From the NCBI RefSeq assembly GCF_017829975.1, contig NZ_JAEEGA010000002.1, positions 269,937 through 333,936 of the forward strand: a stretch of 64,000 bases of DNA, in the 5' to 3' direction. This document shows positions 17,290 through 26,558 of this stretch, in pieces; position 1 is the first letter of the stretch, and each line of letters starts with the position of its first letter. The DNA is from Vagococcus allomyrinae (lineage in GTDB: Bacteria > Bacillota > Bacilli > Lactobacillales > Vagococcaceae). A program made the translations under genes and the position numbers. The notes beneath the pieces are model-generated. The model did no database searches, was not told the DNA's origin, and saw nothing but the letters and a program-made list of their open reading frames with translations.

Positions 17290-18000
17290 TCTTGTCCTCC
17301 TTTATTTAAATTTTTGAAATGCCTTTTGTTTCTTAACTACATACATAGTATAAATCAAAAATACAGGCCGGCCGTGTCGTCTTTTTCGTAAATCAACCGC
17401 TTTTTTGAGACAAAGTTCCTAATAATAAACCAAATACTTTTCGTTATATATACCATATACAAAAAAATAAAAAGCTTTTCTCCTTTATAAGGCTATTATC
17501 TTTTTTGATACCCTTGTATAAAAATGAAACATAAAAAAAACGAAAAATCGGCTATATAATTTATATAACCTAATTACTAAGTATTTTGAAACAAGTCACA
17601 GCTAATTCTTGTTAGCCAATTGCTTCTATATAATATCAGCTAAATCTCGACATAACTTTTAAACGTTTGATTGTTGTTCTTCCCTAATAAAAGCAAAACT
17701 TTGATGAGGTGGCTGAATATGGTCTTTAATTCATTGTTAATTAATTTACCGGTAGTCTGATTAATTTCACCATGGAAATTATGGAGCTAATATCTGTGGA
17801 ATACCAAAATCCCCCACTGATCGCTGCTTTTCAAGCGCAGCGATCAGCGGGGGGAATCGTGAATACCGATTAGGAGACCTCACGATTTAGATGGGGAACT
17901 TGTTCATTTTAAATAACACGAAAAGACTCCCGTCAACACTCTATAGTTGAACATCCTTTGACCCTTTTTAGTTTAACGCCAATGATAGTTCTGTTTATAT
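17290..18000. other. Intergenic region upstream of the WxL operon
   Basis: 711 AT-rich bases. They should contain the WxL operon promoter (several TATAAT-like hexamers on the minus strand, none with a convincing -35). The only strong structure is the hairpin at 17811-17843. No coding remnant was recognised. Confidence 0.5.
17811..17843 (-). terminator. Strong hairpin, probable terminator of the hydrolase gene
   Basis: CCCCC-A-CTGATCGCTGC pairs with GCAGCGATCAG-C-GGGGG, a 16-bp stem with one mismatch. On the minus strand it is followed by GATTTTGG, a short T-run. It lies 160 bases after the stop of the alpha/beta hydrolase gene. Confidence 0.6.
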
Positions 18001-18888
18001 TTAGTCAAAAGAATCAAGATCACGATACCATAAGAATTTAATAATCGCCTCATCTGCTTCTGGATTCTCATGCAATAAGGTATGTTGACTCCGTATGCCT
18101 GTTAATTTGATTTCGTTATAACTAGCAACGTTATCTTTTACAATCTCCCCTAAAGCTAAGGCACTTTCAACTTTAACAATGCTGTCACTTTCTGTTCCAT
18201 TTTCTACGTCACCATAGATGTTTAGCACCCTTAGATCTTCTGGAAGCTTATTTCTCTCAACCATAAAATAAGTAAAATTATCATCGAAGTTGCGAATTCC
18301 TTCTTCTGATTTTTCTAATTTATATACTTGACTCATAATTGTGTGTGCCACATTGCCTTTAAAAGGAGAACCTAGCGTAATTAATTTAGACACGCGAGGC
18401 ACAGATTCTTGAAACGTCTTAATTTGTGTCAAATAATGTAAGGATGTTACCCCTCCCATCGAATGCCCAATTAAATTAACTTTTTGAACCTCTAATTTAT
18501 CATGCAAAAATACCATAACTGATTTTAACCACTCAGCTTGAAGTTCTGCTGGTGCATCATTATTATCAAAGAATACCTGAATTACCGGTTTTAAGTATCC
18601 TTGTGTCTGCCCCCATGTTCCGTTAACAAATACTTCACCATCTTCAGCAACTTCTATCTCCAATGCTTTATATGCAACGTTTTGCTTATGCATCCGCTGC
18701 AACATCCCTTGCATTGTTCGTTTGTTTCCATTAACCCCATGGAGAATGACCGTCGGGATTGCCTCTTCTTTTTGATGACCGATGGATAACCGACTAAATC
18801 TTTTACGATTAATTGCTTTGGCTAATAAGAAACTACTTACTGTAAGAGTTCCAGCTATTAACGCTGCATTTCTAATACTTTTTTTCAT
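18001..18888 (-). CDS. Alpha/beta hydrolase, DUF915 family (membrane-anchored lipase/esterase-like)
   Basis: A 295-residue protein with an N-terminal hydrophobic segment (residues 5-22) that works as signal or anchor. The oxyanion region reads PTVILHGVNGNKRTM, and the nucleophile elbow is GHSMGG at about residue 152. A likely catalytic Asp is in YGDVENGTESD, and the His in IRSQHTLLHENPE. The layout fits DUF915 cell-surface hydrolases of lactic acid bacteria, whose substrates are generally unknown. ATG at 18888 follows GAGGAGG. It is downstream of and in line with the aquaporin gene, 110 bases apart. Confidence 0.82.
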   Translation of the reverse strand: MKKSIRNAALIAGTLTVSSFLLAKAINRKRFSRLSIGHQKEEAIPTVILHGVNGNKRTMQGMLQRMHKQNVAYKALEIEVAEDGEVFVNGTWGQTQGYLKPVIQVFFDNNDAPAELQAEWLKSVMVFLHDKLEVQKVNLIGHSMGGVTSLHYLTQIKTFQESVPRVSKLITLGSPFKGNVAHTIMSQVYKLEKSEEGIRNFDDNFTYFMVERNKLPEDLRVLNIYGDVENGTESDSIVKVESALALGEIVKDNVASYNEIKLTGIRSQHTLLHENPEADEAIIKFLWYRDLDSFD

Positions 18889-18998
18889 ATGATTCCTCCT
18901 CTATCTGATTATTGACTGATTCTCAACTTCAATTATTGTCTTTGTTAATTTCTCCAATCTCTTTAGCACACTCAAACTAGATTAATCGATCAAAATAA

Positions 18999-19664
18999 TT
19001 AATTTTCTGTGAACAAAAAAAATTTCCCAACAAAAGCGGCTATTGTCGCACCCAAAAAGGGCGCAACTATGAATACCCAAACTTGAGAAAGAGCTTCACC
19101 TCCAACGAATAGGGCTGGCGCTATACTTCTTGCAGGGTTAACAGACGTTCCAGTGATTCTTGTGCCCACTAAATGGACTAAGATGAGCCCCATGCCGCTA
19201 ATAACACCGGCCATATTTGGATTCCTACGTTTCCCTGTGGCAGAGATAACGATTAGGACAAAGATAAAAGTTAAAAGTACCTCACTAGAAAAAGCAAACC
19301 AAGGACCAACTGAATCAAAACTATTCTGCCCTAAATTATCAGATGCATTAGGGTTTGAGGTTAATAATAATTTTAATGTATAAGATCCTGCACAAGCTCC
19401 GACTAGTTGACTAATAACATAGTACACCAAAACATTCAACTCAATTCGCTTATTTAAAAAGAATGCTAAACTAACGGCCGGATTTAAGTGTGCCCCTGAA
19501 TCTCTGGACACACTGTAACTCGCCGCTATTAAGGCTAGTCCAAAAGCAAGTGATACCAGCAATACTCCGATTTGAGTCTCTTTTCCTCCAATAACAGCTG
19601 TTGCTGTCCCTATAAATACAAGTATAAATGTACCAATCATTTCTGACATTGCCTTAATAAACAT
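18999..19664 (-). CDS. Aquaporin (MIP family water/solute channel)
   Basis: A 221-residue polytopic membrane protein with six expected helices and both channel signature loops: HLNPAVSL in the first half and SVNPARSI in the second. The second motif is of the aquaporin type rather than the NPARD form of glycerol facilitators, so water transport is favoured. The ATG at 19664 follows TAAGGAGG at good spacing. No glycerol genes are nearby, and the hydrolase downstream may share its transcript. Confidence 0.88.
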   Translation of the reverse strand: MFIKAMSEMIGTFILVFIGTATAVIGGKETQIGVLLVSLAFGLALIAASYSVSRDSGAHLNPAVSLAFFLNKRIELNVLVYYVISQLVGACAGSYTLKLLLTSNPNASDNLGQNSFDSVGPWFAFSSEVLLTFIFVLIVISATGKRRNPNMAGVISGMGLILVHLVGTRITGTSVNPARSIAPALFVGGEALSQVWVFIVAPFLGATIAAFVGKFFLFTEN

Positions 19665-20485
19665 TCTCCAAACCTCCTTACAGCAGTTTACTCTTACATG
19701 CTCGCTAAGAATTAACAGCCCTTTTCAATGATTTAAACATATAATGTGACCCTCGCCTATTTCTATAGGGTATTCTTGTCTTCCTTTTAAATCATTCGCA
19801 CAAAAGGACAGGTATCAATGAACATAATTAATTAAGCTCTCTTTTATTTCTCATTTAAGAAATGATATTCTGAACGTTACTACCTGTACGACTCCTCCTA
19901 AACAATCCAATGGGACTATCTATTCGGATTGATTCACGGATGTATATACTCACTATTTCTGTTTTGTTTCTCTTAAAATTATCACGAATTCTATCATTTT
20001 CTAAATTATTACACTATAATAGAAACACAATCTTTTTTGCAGTGCTTAAAGATTGAATTGACCTGTCTAAAATCACCAATTAAATAAGTAATGCTACTTT
20101 CGATTATTAGTAAAAAGGCGTTCTACTTATCCCTAGTTCTCATATGTGACAATTCGCAATGACCATCGACATATGGCGATTCTTTGTCATGTTGCATGAT
20201 TGTCTTCCAGGAGATGTTCATATAGCTACTGTTAAATAATTACAAACACTTCTTTCCGATTGTGATTAAAGGAACAAACCAGTGACGCTATAGGCACCAA
20301 TTATGTTGCGGAGCACCTATCCGTCACTCCTGCAATTTTGATAAAGAAGTGAAAAGTAGCATTCTCAGCCACTATAATTACCACTATTCACCGAATCACC
20401 TATCAATTTATAAAAAGTATACAGATTTAAAGTGTAGCTCACTAGAAAGCACTATACACAATCAACTTAATTAGGAGAATGCCCC
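19665..20485. other. Intergenic region between aquaporin and Rgg genes
   Basis: 821 bases with no recognisable gene. It holds a right-end remnant of the MITE-like element (19902-19948). The rest is AT-rich sequence with no convincing structure. Confidence 0.5.
19902..19948 (+). mobile_element. MITE-like element, right-end remnant
   Basis: The stretch from AATCCAATGGGACTAT to GGATGTATATA matches the right end of the full copies, with several substitutions. The left half is absent. It shares TTCGGATT with the remnant at 58181-58230, so those two are closer to each other than to the full copies. Confidence 0.55.
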
Positions 20486-21349
20486 ATGAATGATAATTAT
20501 GGAAAAGTATTTCGTGTCATCAGAATCAGTCAAAATCTAACACTAAAAGAAGTTTCACAAGGCGTAGTATCTCTTTCTTACCTCAGTAAATTCGAAACGG
20601 GAAAAACTAACATAACTTTGTCTATATTTCTGAAATTACTTGATAAAATTAATGTCAAAATTGATGAATTCATTTTTTTTTGTAATAATTCCTTTTATCA
20701 TTTCAATGAACTTGCCTCACAAATTTCAACAGCTTACCGAGAAACAAACACTTCCAAATTATGTCAGCTTCAGGAAACAGAAAAAAAATTATTTTTAGCA
20801 ACTCGAAAAAAATCTCATCAAATAAATAGTATTATGATAGCCGCAGCTATTATTGACCTGAATCCAAGCCACTCTATCCCTAAAAAAGACTTGAAAATTA
20901 TGTCTGATTACTTATTACAAATTCCTTTTTGGACATCTTATAATCTTTTTATTCTCAGTAATTCCCATGCTATTATTTCTCCTTACTTACTGATTACACT
21001 GATTCAAGAAATAAGAAGACTCGATGCTAATAAAAGTGTCGAGTACTCATGTCCTAGTGAATTAATTTTGCTGCTTCATCATGCCGCTATCACATTTTTA
21101 CGAATTGATGAGATAGAACAAGCTATTTTAGCTTACAAGTACGCAAAAAAGCTACTTAAATCAGGGTTTCTCTTCGAAAAAAATCGTAGCCTCTTTATAA
21201 AGGGACTTATCATTATCACTCAAGGCAAAACATACGAAGGGATCACACTGGCGACTAAAGCCATTAGTGTTCTAGAAACATTAGAGGTTCCTCTAGTAAA
21301 TAGGTATGTGATTGAATTAAAAAAGACAATTGAAAAAGTGAAACACTAG
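20486..21349 (+). CDS. Rgg/MutR-type transcriptional regulator
   Basis: A 287-residue protein with an N-terminal XRE helix-turn-helix (about 8-62, FRVIRISQNLTLKEVSQGVV then SYLSKFETGKTNIT) and a long all-helical C-terminal region of the kind that binds short peptides in Rgg/GadR/MutR regulators. ATG at 20486 follows TTAGGAGA. The next gene on the same strand (21669) codes for a secreted protein and is the obvious candidate target. I found no small hydrophobic pheromone gene next to it. A second Rgg-like gene at 47.4-48.3 kb is broken by a MITE. Confidence 0.82.
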   Translation: MNDNYGKVFRVIRISQNLTLKEVSQGVVSLSYLSKFETGKTNITLSIFLKLLDKINVKIDEFIFFCNNSFYHFNELASQISTAYRETNTSKLCQLQETEKKLFLATRKKSHQINSIMIAAAIIDLNPSHSIPKKDLKIMSDYLLQIPFWTSYNLFILSNSHAIISPYLLITLIQEIRRLDANKSVEYSCPSELILLLHHAAITFLRIDEIEQAILAYKYAKKLLKSGFLFEKNRSLFIKGLIIITQGKTYEGITLATKAISVLETLEVPLVNRYVIELKKTIEKVKH

Positions 21350-21668
21350 GTTATAACGCCAGACTGGTCTCTTCTACCTAAAGCACAGGAATATTACTTC
21401 CTAATGATCGGTCAACCAAAGGCTAACGTTTCCTACTGTTCACTGCTTTTCGTGTCCTTTATGTAATATTACTATCCCTTTCGGTGGCTCATACAACAGC
21501 TAACACTTAATGGTCCTGTTAAATTATCTCGTCGAGACACTCCCACTCACATGTAAAAGTGTACTTGGTTATGAATGGATACAGCTCATTAAAAAATAAA
21601 GCGCTCCTACATAAAATCTACACATCTATCCACCATAATAGTAATAAATTAAGAAAGAGGTGCCGAAA
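21350..21668. other. Intergenic region upstream of the His-rich secreted protein gene
   Basis: 319 bases. No gene, remnant or clear repeat was seen. It should contain the promoter of the downstream gene, possibly bound by the Rgg protein. Confidence 0.4.
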
Positions 21669-22115
21669 GTGAAACGAAAGAAACCTGTATTATTTTTAAT
21701 GATGAGTCTTTTAACAATCTCAACCACACCTGTAACTGCTTTAGCCAGATCTCACGGAAATATGGAAAATCAGAGGGGTACTCACATGGAAAAGCACTCA
21801 GCAACTCACCATCGTGACACTGCAACAGAATCACAAAACAATTCAGAGCAAGCAACGCCTGAAGAACCTCGTTATCATCGCCAAAACGCCATGAATCATA
21901 TGGGCAGTGAGCCTAGTGTCGGAACTAGTAACTACGATACAACGGAGGGCAATGCAACTGTTCAAATGACTCCGATTAATACTAACACTCAACAAACCAC
22001 TTGCCAATACCAAGCGTCCTGTGAGTATCGAACTGAGGAAAGTGGAACTCAACACCAGCATAATTGGACAAAACAAGCATTTGATTACTATTCAAGATGT
22101 TTGCCAACAGTTTAA
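21669..22115 (+). CDS. Small secreted His/Gln/Thr-rich protein of unknown function
   Basis: A 148-residue protein with a signal peptide (MKRKKPVLFLMMSLLTISTTPVTALA) and a mature part that is hydrophilic and low-complexity, with nine His (including THH and QHQH), several Met and three Cys spread over the C-terminal third (TCQY, SCEY, RCLP). The composition suggests metal binding or a disordered surface protein, but this is inference; I do not recognise a family. Start: GTG at 21669 has AAAGAGG 7-8 bases upstream, while the earlier GTG at 21660 abuts that site. It lies downstream of an Rgg gene and before a strong terminator. Confidence 0.6.
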   Translation: MKRKKPVLFLMMSLLTISTTPVTALARSHGNMENQRGTHMEKHSATHHRDTATESQNNSEQATPEEPRYHRQNAMNHMGSEPSVGTSNYDTTEGNATVQMTPINTNTQQTTCQYQASCEYRTEESGTQHQHNWTKQAFDYYSRCLPTV

Positions 22116-22206
22116 GTAACACAACTGGAGAAGCTGACAGTTAGGTAGACAAAGTATTAACTCACGTTCGACGAAAAGCTTCACATGATCAGTCTCTTAA
22201 AAATGA

Positions 22207-22255
22207 CAAAAGCAGGCATCTGTCAACCAATTATTTGACAGATGCCTGCTTTTGT
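22207..22255. terminator. Bidirectional intrinsic terminator
   Basis: GCAGGCATCTGTCAA (from 22212) pairs perfectly with TTGACAGATGCCTGC (to 22249); A-run before and T-run after, so it can end transcripts from both the secreted-protein gene and the convergent TetR gene. Confidence 0.8.
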
Positions 22256-22336
22256 CTATGTATTGACAGTATGCTTAGCATTTATACTTAAGATAATGAT
22301 CATTGTCTGACGAACTTCCTCAAAAGAGGAAGCGCT

Positions 22337-22873
22337 TTAAACATAGTAGTGTTGAATCGCTTCGGGCATGCTTTTATAGATAAGTTCTCCGAGTTTATCT
22401 GCTTCGATCGCCATATCATCTTTAAACCATTTTAGAACCATGCTCGTGACACCGTGCCAATAAAGTTCGTGAATAAAGCTCTCATCAAGAGAAAGTCGAT
22501 TTTCACCAATATGTTCGATGGAATAGCCAATCAAAAATTCAAAATAGCTTTCTTCAAATGAATTTTGTCCTCTATATGAACTAAGGTTTAAGTAGATCGT
22601 TCTATTTTGTTGCATTAATTTAAAACTATCCGTCATGGAGCAAATAAAGTTTTTGCTTCTTTGAAATTTTTTTATGGACGTTATTGTTTTATAGAGATGA
22701 AGAAAAATGATTAGATCAAATTTATCATAGAAATGATTATAGAATGTTTGTCTAGACATGCCGCATTTTTTCATAATAGTAGAAACAGAAATTTTCTCAA
22801 TGGGTTGTTTTTCCAGCAGCTCTTCAGTGGCTTTTACGATCAGCAATTTGGTTTCATTAAATAAGTGATACAT
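22337..22873 (-). CDS. TetR-family transcriptional regulator
   Basis: A 178-residue protein with an N-terminal TetR helix-turn-helix (about 8-55: ETKLLIVKATEELLEKQP, ISVSTIMKKCGMSRQTFYNHF) and a helical C-terminal ligand-binding half. It resembles the DhaS-like subgroup, in which the domain is short. It is divergent from the reductase/dehydrogenase pair, with 139 bases between starts that include a 6-4-6 palindrome (22969-22984), so it probably controls those genes and itself. The ligand is unknown. Confidence 0.8.
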   Translation of the reverse strand: MYHLFNETKLLIVKATEELLEKQPIEKISVSTIMKKCGMSRQTFYNHFYDKFDLIIFLHLYKTITSIKKFQRSKNFICSMTDSFKLMQQNRTIYLNLSSYRGQNSFEESYFEFLIGYSIEHIGENRLSLDESFIHELYWHGVTSMVLKWFKDDMAIEADKLGELIYKSMPEAIQHYYV

Positions 22874-22968
22874 TCAATTACCTTCTTTCTGCGTGACATA
22901 CCGCTAATAAGGGACTGTGATGCAACTAAATTATAGCAAATTTAAGTTGGAACAAAATTAAGTTTTAA

Positions 22969-22984
22969 AGTGAAGTTTTTCACT
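22969..22984. promoter_or_regulatory. Candidate TetR operator
   Basis: AGTGAA-GTTT-TTCACT, a perfect palindrome 29 bases upstream of the reductase start codon, in the divergent promoter region beside the TetR gene. Assignment to this regulator is inference from position. Confidence 0.4.
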
Positions 22985-23012
22985 AAAGATAAAAATTGAA
23001 AGGATGATGGGA

Positions 23013-24956
23013 ATGAGTTACGAAAAATTATTTTCTAGAGGAAGCATTGGAACCATGGATTTAAAGAACCGCATTGTTATGACTGCTATGGGGACGGGAT
23101 TTGCCCGTTACGATGGAGAAGCGACGGATGAAATTATTAGATTTTATGAAGAACGGGCCAAAGGAGGCTGTGGTTTAATTATTACAGAAATCACTCGAGT
23201 GGACGAAGAAACGGGGATTGGTTTGACTAATCAACTGAGTATTTCCTCCGATCGCGCTATTCGCAAATTGACAGAATTAGTTGATGCGGTACAACAACAT
23301 GACTGTAAAATTATGTTGCAGCTTCATCATCCCGGTAGACAAACCGCCAGCATCCAAATTGGTGGTAAACAAGCTGTAGCCCCTAGTGGAATTGCCTGTA
23401 AAGTGATCGGCGAAGTTCCCAGAGAAATGACAACCACAGAATGTGAAGAAATGGTGCAGAAGTTTGTAGCTGGTGCATTGCGGGCAAAAATGGCGGGTTT
23501 TGATGGTGTCGAAGTTCATGCGGCACACGGCTATTTGATCAATCAATTTTTAAGTCCTTACTCAAATCAGCGAACGGATAAATATGGTGGAGATTTTGCT
23601 AAACGTTTTGCTTTTCTGGAGGAAATCATTTTAGGCATTCAAAAAGTGTGTGGCATAGCTTATCCAATTATGGTTCGAATCAGTGCTTCCGAATACACAG
23701 AGGGTGGCTTGACGATCGAAGATGCTGTTGCCATTTCAAAAAAACTGGAGACAATGGGCGTCGCTGCAATTGATGTCAGTGCTGGCACTTATGAATCAAA
23801 CTATGCCATTATGGAACCGCAACAACTAGCAGAAGGTTGGAAAAAACAATTAGCTAAAGAAGTCAAAAAAAATGTAACGATCCCTGTTGTGGCAGTCAAT
23901 AATATCAAGCGTCCAGCTTTTGCAGAAAAGCTGTTAGAAGAAGACGTTTGTGATTTTATCGGTATTGCTAGGGGACAGTTAGCAGATCCAGAATGGGCCA
24001 ATAAAGCATACATGGGCAATGATGTGCTAATTCGTAAATGTCTAGGTTGTTTACATTGCAGTTATTCAGTTGTTCTATCCAAACCCCTTCAATGTACCGT
24101 TAATCCACGCCTTGGTCGAGAAACAAGATATAATGACGCAAACCTTGTTCAAAACGGCACAGGGAAAAAAATAATCGTAGTTGGTGGTGGGCCAGCTGGC
24201 ATGCAAGCCGCCATGGTCTTAGCTAAAAGAAAATTTGCTGTCACCCTTTTAGAAAAAAGTAATGCCTTAGGTGGCTTAGTGAAAACAGCGGAAGTCCCGC
24301 CTCATAAAGAAATGTTAGGAGAATTTATCAAAACTCAACTAGCAGAGCTCGAATTACATAACGTTGAGGTTAAGTTAAACGTGGAAGCTACTGCTGACAT
24401 CGTAAAAAAATTAAATCCCTATGGAGTTGTTTACGCTGTCGGTGGGGAAAGTATTGTACCAAACAGTATTCCGGGAATTTTTAAAGGCCACGTTTGGACT
24501 GCTAATGACGTTTTAACTCATAAAGTCTCGTTGGCAGAAAAGAAAATTGCCGTGATCGGAGCAGGTGTAACAGGTTTAGAAACAGCCGAAGTTTTAGCGG
24601 AAAAAAATCAGGTCACGATTTATGAAAGAGACTCAGAAATAGCTCTAGGTTTAAACGGGGTTGTCAAAATGTTCTTGTTAAATAGTTTAGCAGAAAAAAA
24701 TGTGGTTATTAACACAAATCATTTGCTAAAACAGGTTGAAGATACCTCTATTACGGTTCTTAAAGACAATCTAAAAGAAATAACTGCTGAGGTTGATGCG
24801 GTTGTTTTAGCAATGGGAGTCTCCTCAAATAAAGACAGACTAAAAGAATTCCAAAATGAATTTCATCATCTATTGGTTGTTGGTGACGCACAAAAGCCCG
24901 GCCAAATTTACGATGCTCTTAAGACTGCTAACGATAAAGCTTTTGCCTTTAATTAA
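23013..24956 (+). CDS. Old-yellow-enzyme-type NADH:flavin oxidoreductase / 2-enoate reductase family, FMN, 4Fe-4S, FAD
   Basis: A 647-residue enzyme. Residues about 1-340 form the FMN-binding TIM barrel (LFSRGSIGTMDLKNRIVMTA; substrate-site VEVHAAHGYLINQFLSP). Next come the four-cysteine iron-sulfur ligands (CLGCLHC...QCTVNPRLG), then an FAD/NAD(P)H domain with IIVVGGGPAGMQAA and a second dinucleotide fold (KIAVIGAGVTGLETAEVL). This is the plan of 2,4-dienoyl-CoA reductase, 2-enoate reductase and BaiCD-like enzymes, which reduce activated C=C bonds. The substrate cannot be told from sequence. ATG at 23013 has AAAGGA 8 bases upstream; the ATG at 23004 overlaps that site. Confidence 0.88.
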   Translation: MSYEKLFSRGSIGTMDLKNRIVMTAMGTGFARYDGEATDEIIRFYEERAKGGCGLIITEITRVDEETGIGLTNQLSISSDRAIRKLTELVDAVQQHDCKIMLQLHHPGRQTASIQIGGKQAVAPSGIACKVIGEVPREMTTTECEEMVQKFVAGALRAKMAGFDGVEVHAAHGYLINQFLSPYSNQRTDKYGGDFAKRFAFLEEIILGIQKVCGIAYPIMVRISASEYTEGGLTIEDAVAISKKLETMGVAAIDVSAGTYESNYAIMEPQQLAEGWKKQLAKEVKKNVTIPVVAVNNIKRPAFAEKLLEEDVCDFIGIARGQLADPEWANKAYMGNDVLIRKCLGCLHCSYSVVLSKPLQCTVNPRLGRETRYNDANLVQNGTGKKIIVVGGGPAGMQAAMVLAKRKFAVTLLEKSNALGGLVKTAEVPPHKEMLGEFIKTQLAELELHNVEVKLNVEATADIVKKLNPYGVVYAVGGESIVPNSIPGIFKGHVWTANDVLTHKVSLAEKKIAVIGAGVTGLETAEVLAEKNQVTIYERDSEIALGLNGVVKMFLLNSLAEKNVVINTNHLLKQVEDTSITVLKDNLKEITAEVDAVVLAMGVSSNKDRLKEFQNEFHHLLVVGDAQKPGQIYDALKTANDKAFAFN

Positions 24957-25039
24957 GCTTCATTACCTTTGGCATTCTTATCACATGTTACTGAAAAATT
25001 TATGTTGTTCCCGATAATAAGCGTGAAAGGAAGAGGAAA

Positions 25040-26134
25040 ATGAAAGTTAAAGCGGCTTTAATTGAAGAAAAGAATAGTGATTTCAAACTGACCGATCTTG
25101 AATTAGACGATCCCAAAGAATACGAGGTTCTTACTAAAATTATAGCAACCGGTATTTGTCATAGTGATGTTGCCGGGAAAGCTGGTTTATGGACCGAACC
25201 GCCACTTGTTTTAGGTCATGAAGGGGCAGGAATCGTCCAAAAAGTCGGCGAAAAAGTGACCAATGTTCAGGTAGGTGACCATGTTGTTTTAAGTGTGCCA
25301 TATTGCGATGAATGTGACAATTGTCAAGAGGGCAATACTAGCTTGTGTTTGCGGGTATCAGAATTATCCACTATGGGCACTATGAGGGATGGCACCAGTC
25401 GGATTTCGAAAGATGGCAAACGCATTCATTGCTTTTTTGGTCAATCTTCTTTTACAACTTATGCCGTTACCCACTACACGAGCGTTATTAAAATTGATCA
25501 AAGTGTCCCCTTAAAACTGATGGGTCCCCTAGGATGCGGCTTTCAAACAGGCGCAGCATCCGTTCTCGAATTTTTTAAGGCAGAACCTGGTTCTTCAATT
25601 GCGGTCTTTGGCTGTGGCTCTGTTGGTCTTGCGGCCATCATGGCAGCCAAAATCGCAGGTTGTAAAACAATTATTGCCGTAGGTGGAACACCGCCAAAAT
25701 TGGAATTGGCACTTGAAATTGGAGCCACCCACACGATTAATCGCTTAGAAACTCCCGACATTCCTGAAGCAATTAGAAGTATCGTTCATTCAGGTGTTAA
25801 TTATAGTATCGATACAACCGGCAATCAAAAAATGATTGATGCGGCCATTTACTCGTTAACGTCAAAAGGACAAGCCATGCTTCATGCCGTTGGCGCTGAT
25901 CCAACGGTGCCAGTAATGTACATGATGGGACATTGGATTAATGTAGGTAGTGCGCCTGAAGGTGGGGCCGATACTCAGGCGTTTATCCCAAGGTTAGTTC
26001 AGTATTATAAAGACGGTTTATTTCCAGTTGAAAAGTTAATATCTTTTTATCAGTTCAATGAAATCGAACAAGCCTTTGCTGATATGAATGCTGGTAAAGT
26101 AATTAAACCAGTGTTACTTATTAATGAGGAATAA
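25040..26134 (+). CDS. Zinc-dependent alcohol dehydrogenase
   Basis: A 364-residue medium-chain dehydrogenase. Catalytic zinc ligands are in TGICHSDVAG and GHEGAGIVQKVG, and the structural zinc lobe reads YCDECDNCQEGNTSLC. The Rossmann fold reads VFGCGSVGLAAIMAAK; the acidic residue that usually follows the second strand and selects NAD is replaced by IIAVGGTPP, which may indicate NADP use. The subfamily resembles aryl/benzyl or allylic alcohol dehydrogenases. It lies 83 bases after the OYE-type reductase, so a small pathway oxidising an allylic or aromatic alcohol and reducing the unsaturated product is plausible but not shown. ATG at 25040 follows GGAAGAGG. Confidence 0.86.
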   Translation: MKVKAALIEEKNSDFKLTDLELDDPKEYEVLTKIIATGICHSDVAGKAGLWTEPPLVLGHEGAGIVQKVGEKVTNVQVGDHVVLSVPYCDECDNCQEGNTSLCLRVSELSTMGTMRDGTSRISKDGKRIHCFFGQSSFTTYAVTHYTSVIKIDQSVPLKLMGPLGCGFQTGAASVLEFFKAEPGSSIAVFGCGSVGLAAIMAAKIAGCKTIIAVGGTPPKLELALEIGATHTINRLETPDIPEAIRSIVHSGVNYSIDTTGNQKMIDAAIYSLTSKGQAMLHAVGADPTVPVMYMMGHWINVGSAPEGGADTQAFIPRLVQYYKDGLFPVEKLISFYQFNEIEQAFADMNAGKVIKPVLLINEE

Positions 26135-26156
26135 AGTCGGTTTGTTCCCGCGTCAT

Positions 26157-26204
26157 CAGAGATAAATACACGCTCCAATCAGGCTTTTGGAGCGTGTTTA
26201 TCTC
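26157..26204 (+). terminator. Intrinsic terminator after the alcohol dehydrogenase
   Basis: ACACGCTCCA pairs with TGGAGCGTGT, extended by GATAAA/TTTATC on the outside. It lies 25-70 bases after the stop codon. Confidence 0.65.
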
Positions 26205-26220
26205 ATCATCATCACAAAAA

Positions 26221-26262
26221 AAATAGTGAGTCTGGGCTTCTTTCCCAGACTCACTATTTTTG
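26221..26262. terminator. Second, stronger intrinsic terminator
   Basis: AAATAGTGAGTCTGGG pairs perfectly with CCCAGACTCACTATTT around a short loop, with T's after and A's before. It can work on both strands and insulates the dehydrogenase operon from the toxin-antitoxin relic. Confidence 0.8.
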
Positions 26263-26277
26263 CGTCAACACACATCA

Positions 26278-26499
26278 TTAAAATCTAACATGCATTTGCT
26301 TTTGATTGTAGACATTTCCAACTAGCATTTTCTTGTTTAATTTACCAATTAACATTCTATCTGTTGGTTGGTCAAACTGATAGGTGCTAGATATTTCTTC
26401 GTGCATTTCGGGAAAAATTTTTGTTAATTCAATTGAGTTATAGATGGATCGGATAAATTGTGAAATTTTTTCTTCAGTAAAAGAATAAGTGACTAAGCA
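26278..26499 (-). pseudogene. RelE/ParE-type toxin remnant
   Basis: A minus-strand frame of 73 codons bounded by stops and without a usable start encodes ...SFTEEKISQFIRSIYNSIEL, then FPEMHEEISSTYQFDQPTDR, then MLIGKLNKKMLVGNVYNQKQ and MHVRF. This matches the middle and end of RelE/ParE-like toxins of lactic acid bacteria. The stretch that normally follows LIGK (a YxxFYxV-type strand) is missing, so there is an internal deletion as well as loss of the N-terminus. It lies just downstream of an AbrB-type antitoxin gene. The toxin is very likely dead. Confidence 0.6.
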
Positions 26500-26558
26500 T
26501 TAAACAATCTTACTCTCTTACCCTCTTCCAAAAACTTTCATATATTGTACGGCATATA

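Noticed and set aside
17400..17700. Possible phage or IS relic in the AT-rich gap before the WxL operon
   Set aside because: Translations in the frames examined gave only short, unrecognisable peptides and there are no repeats at the borders.
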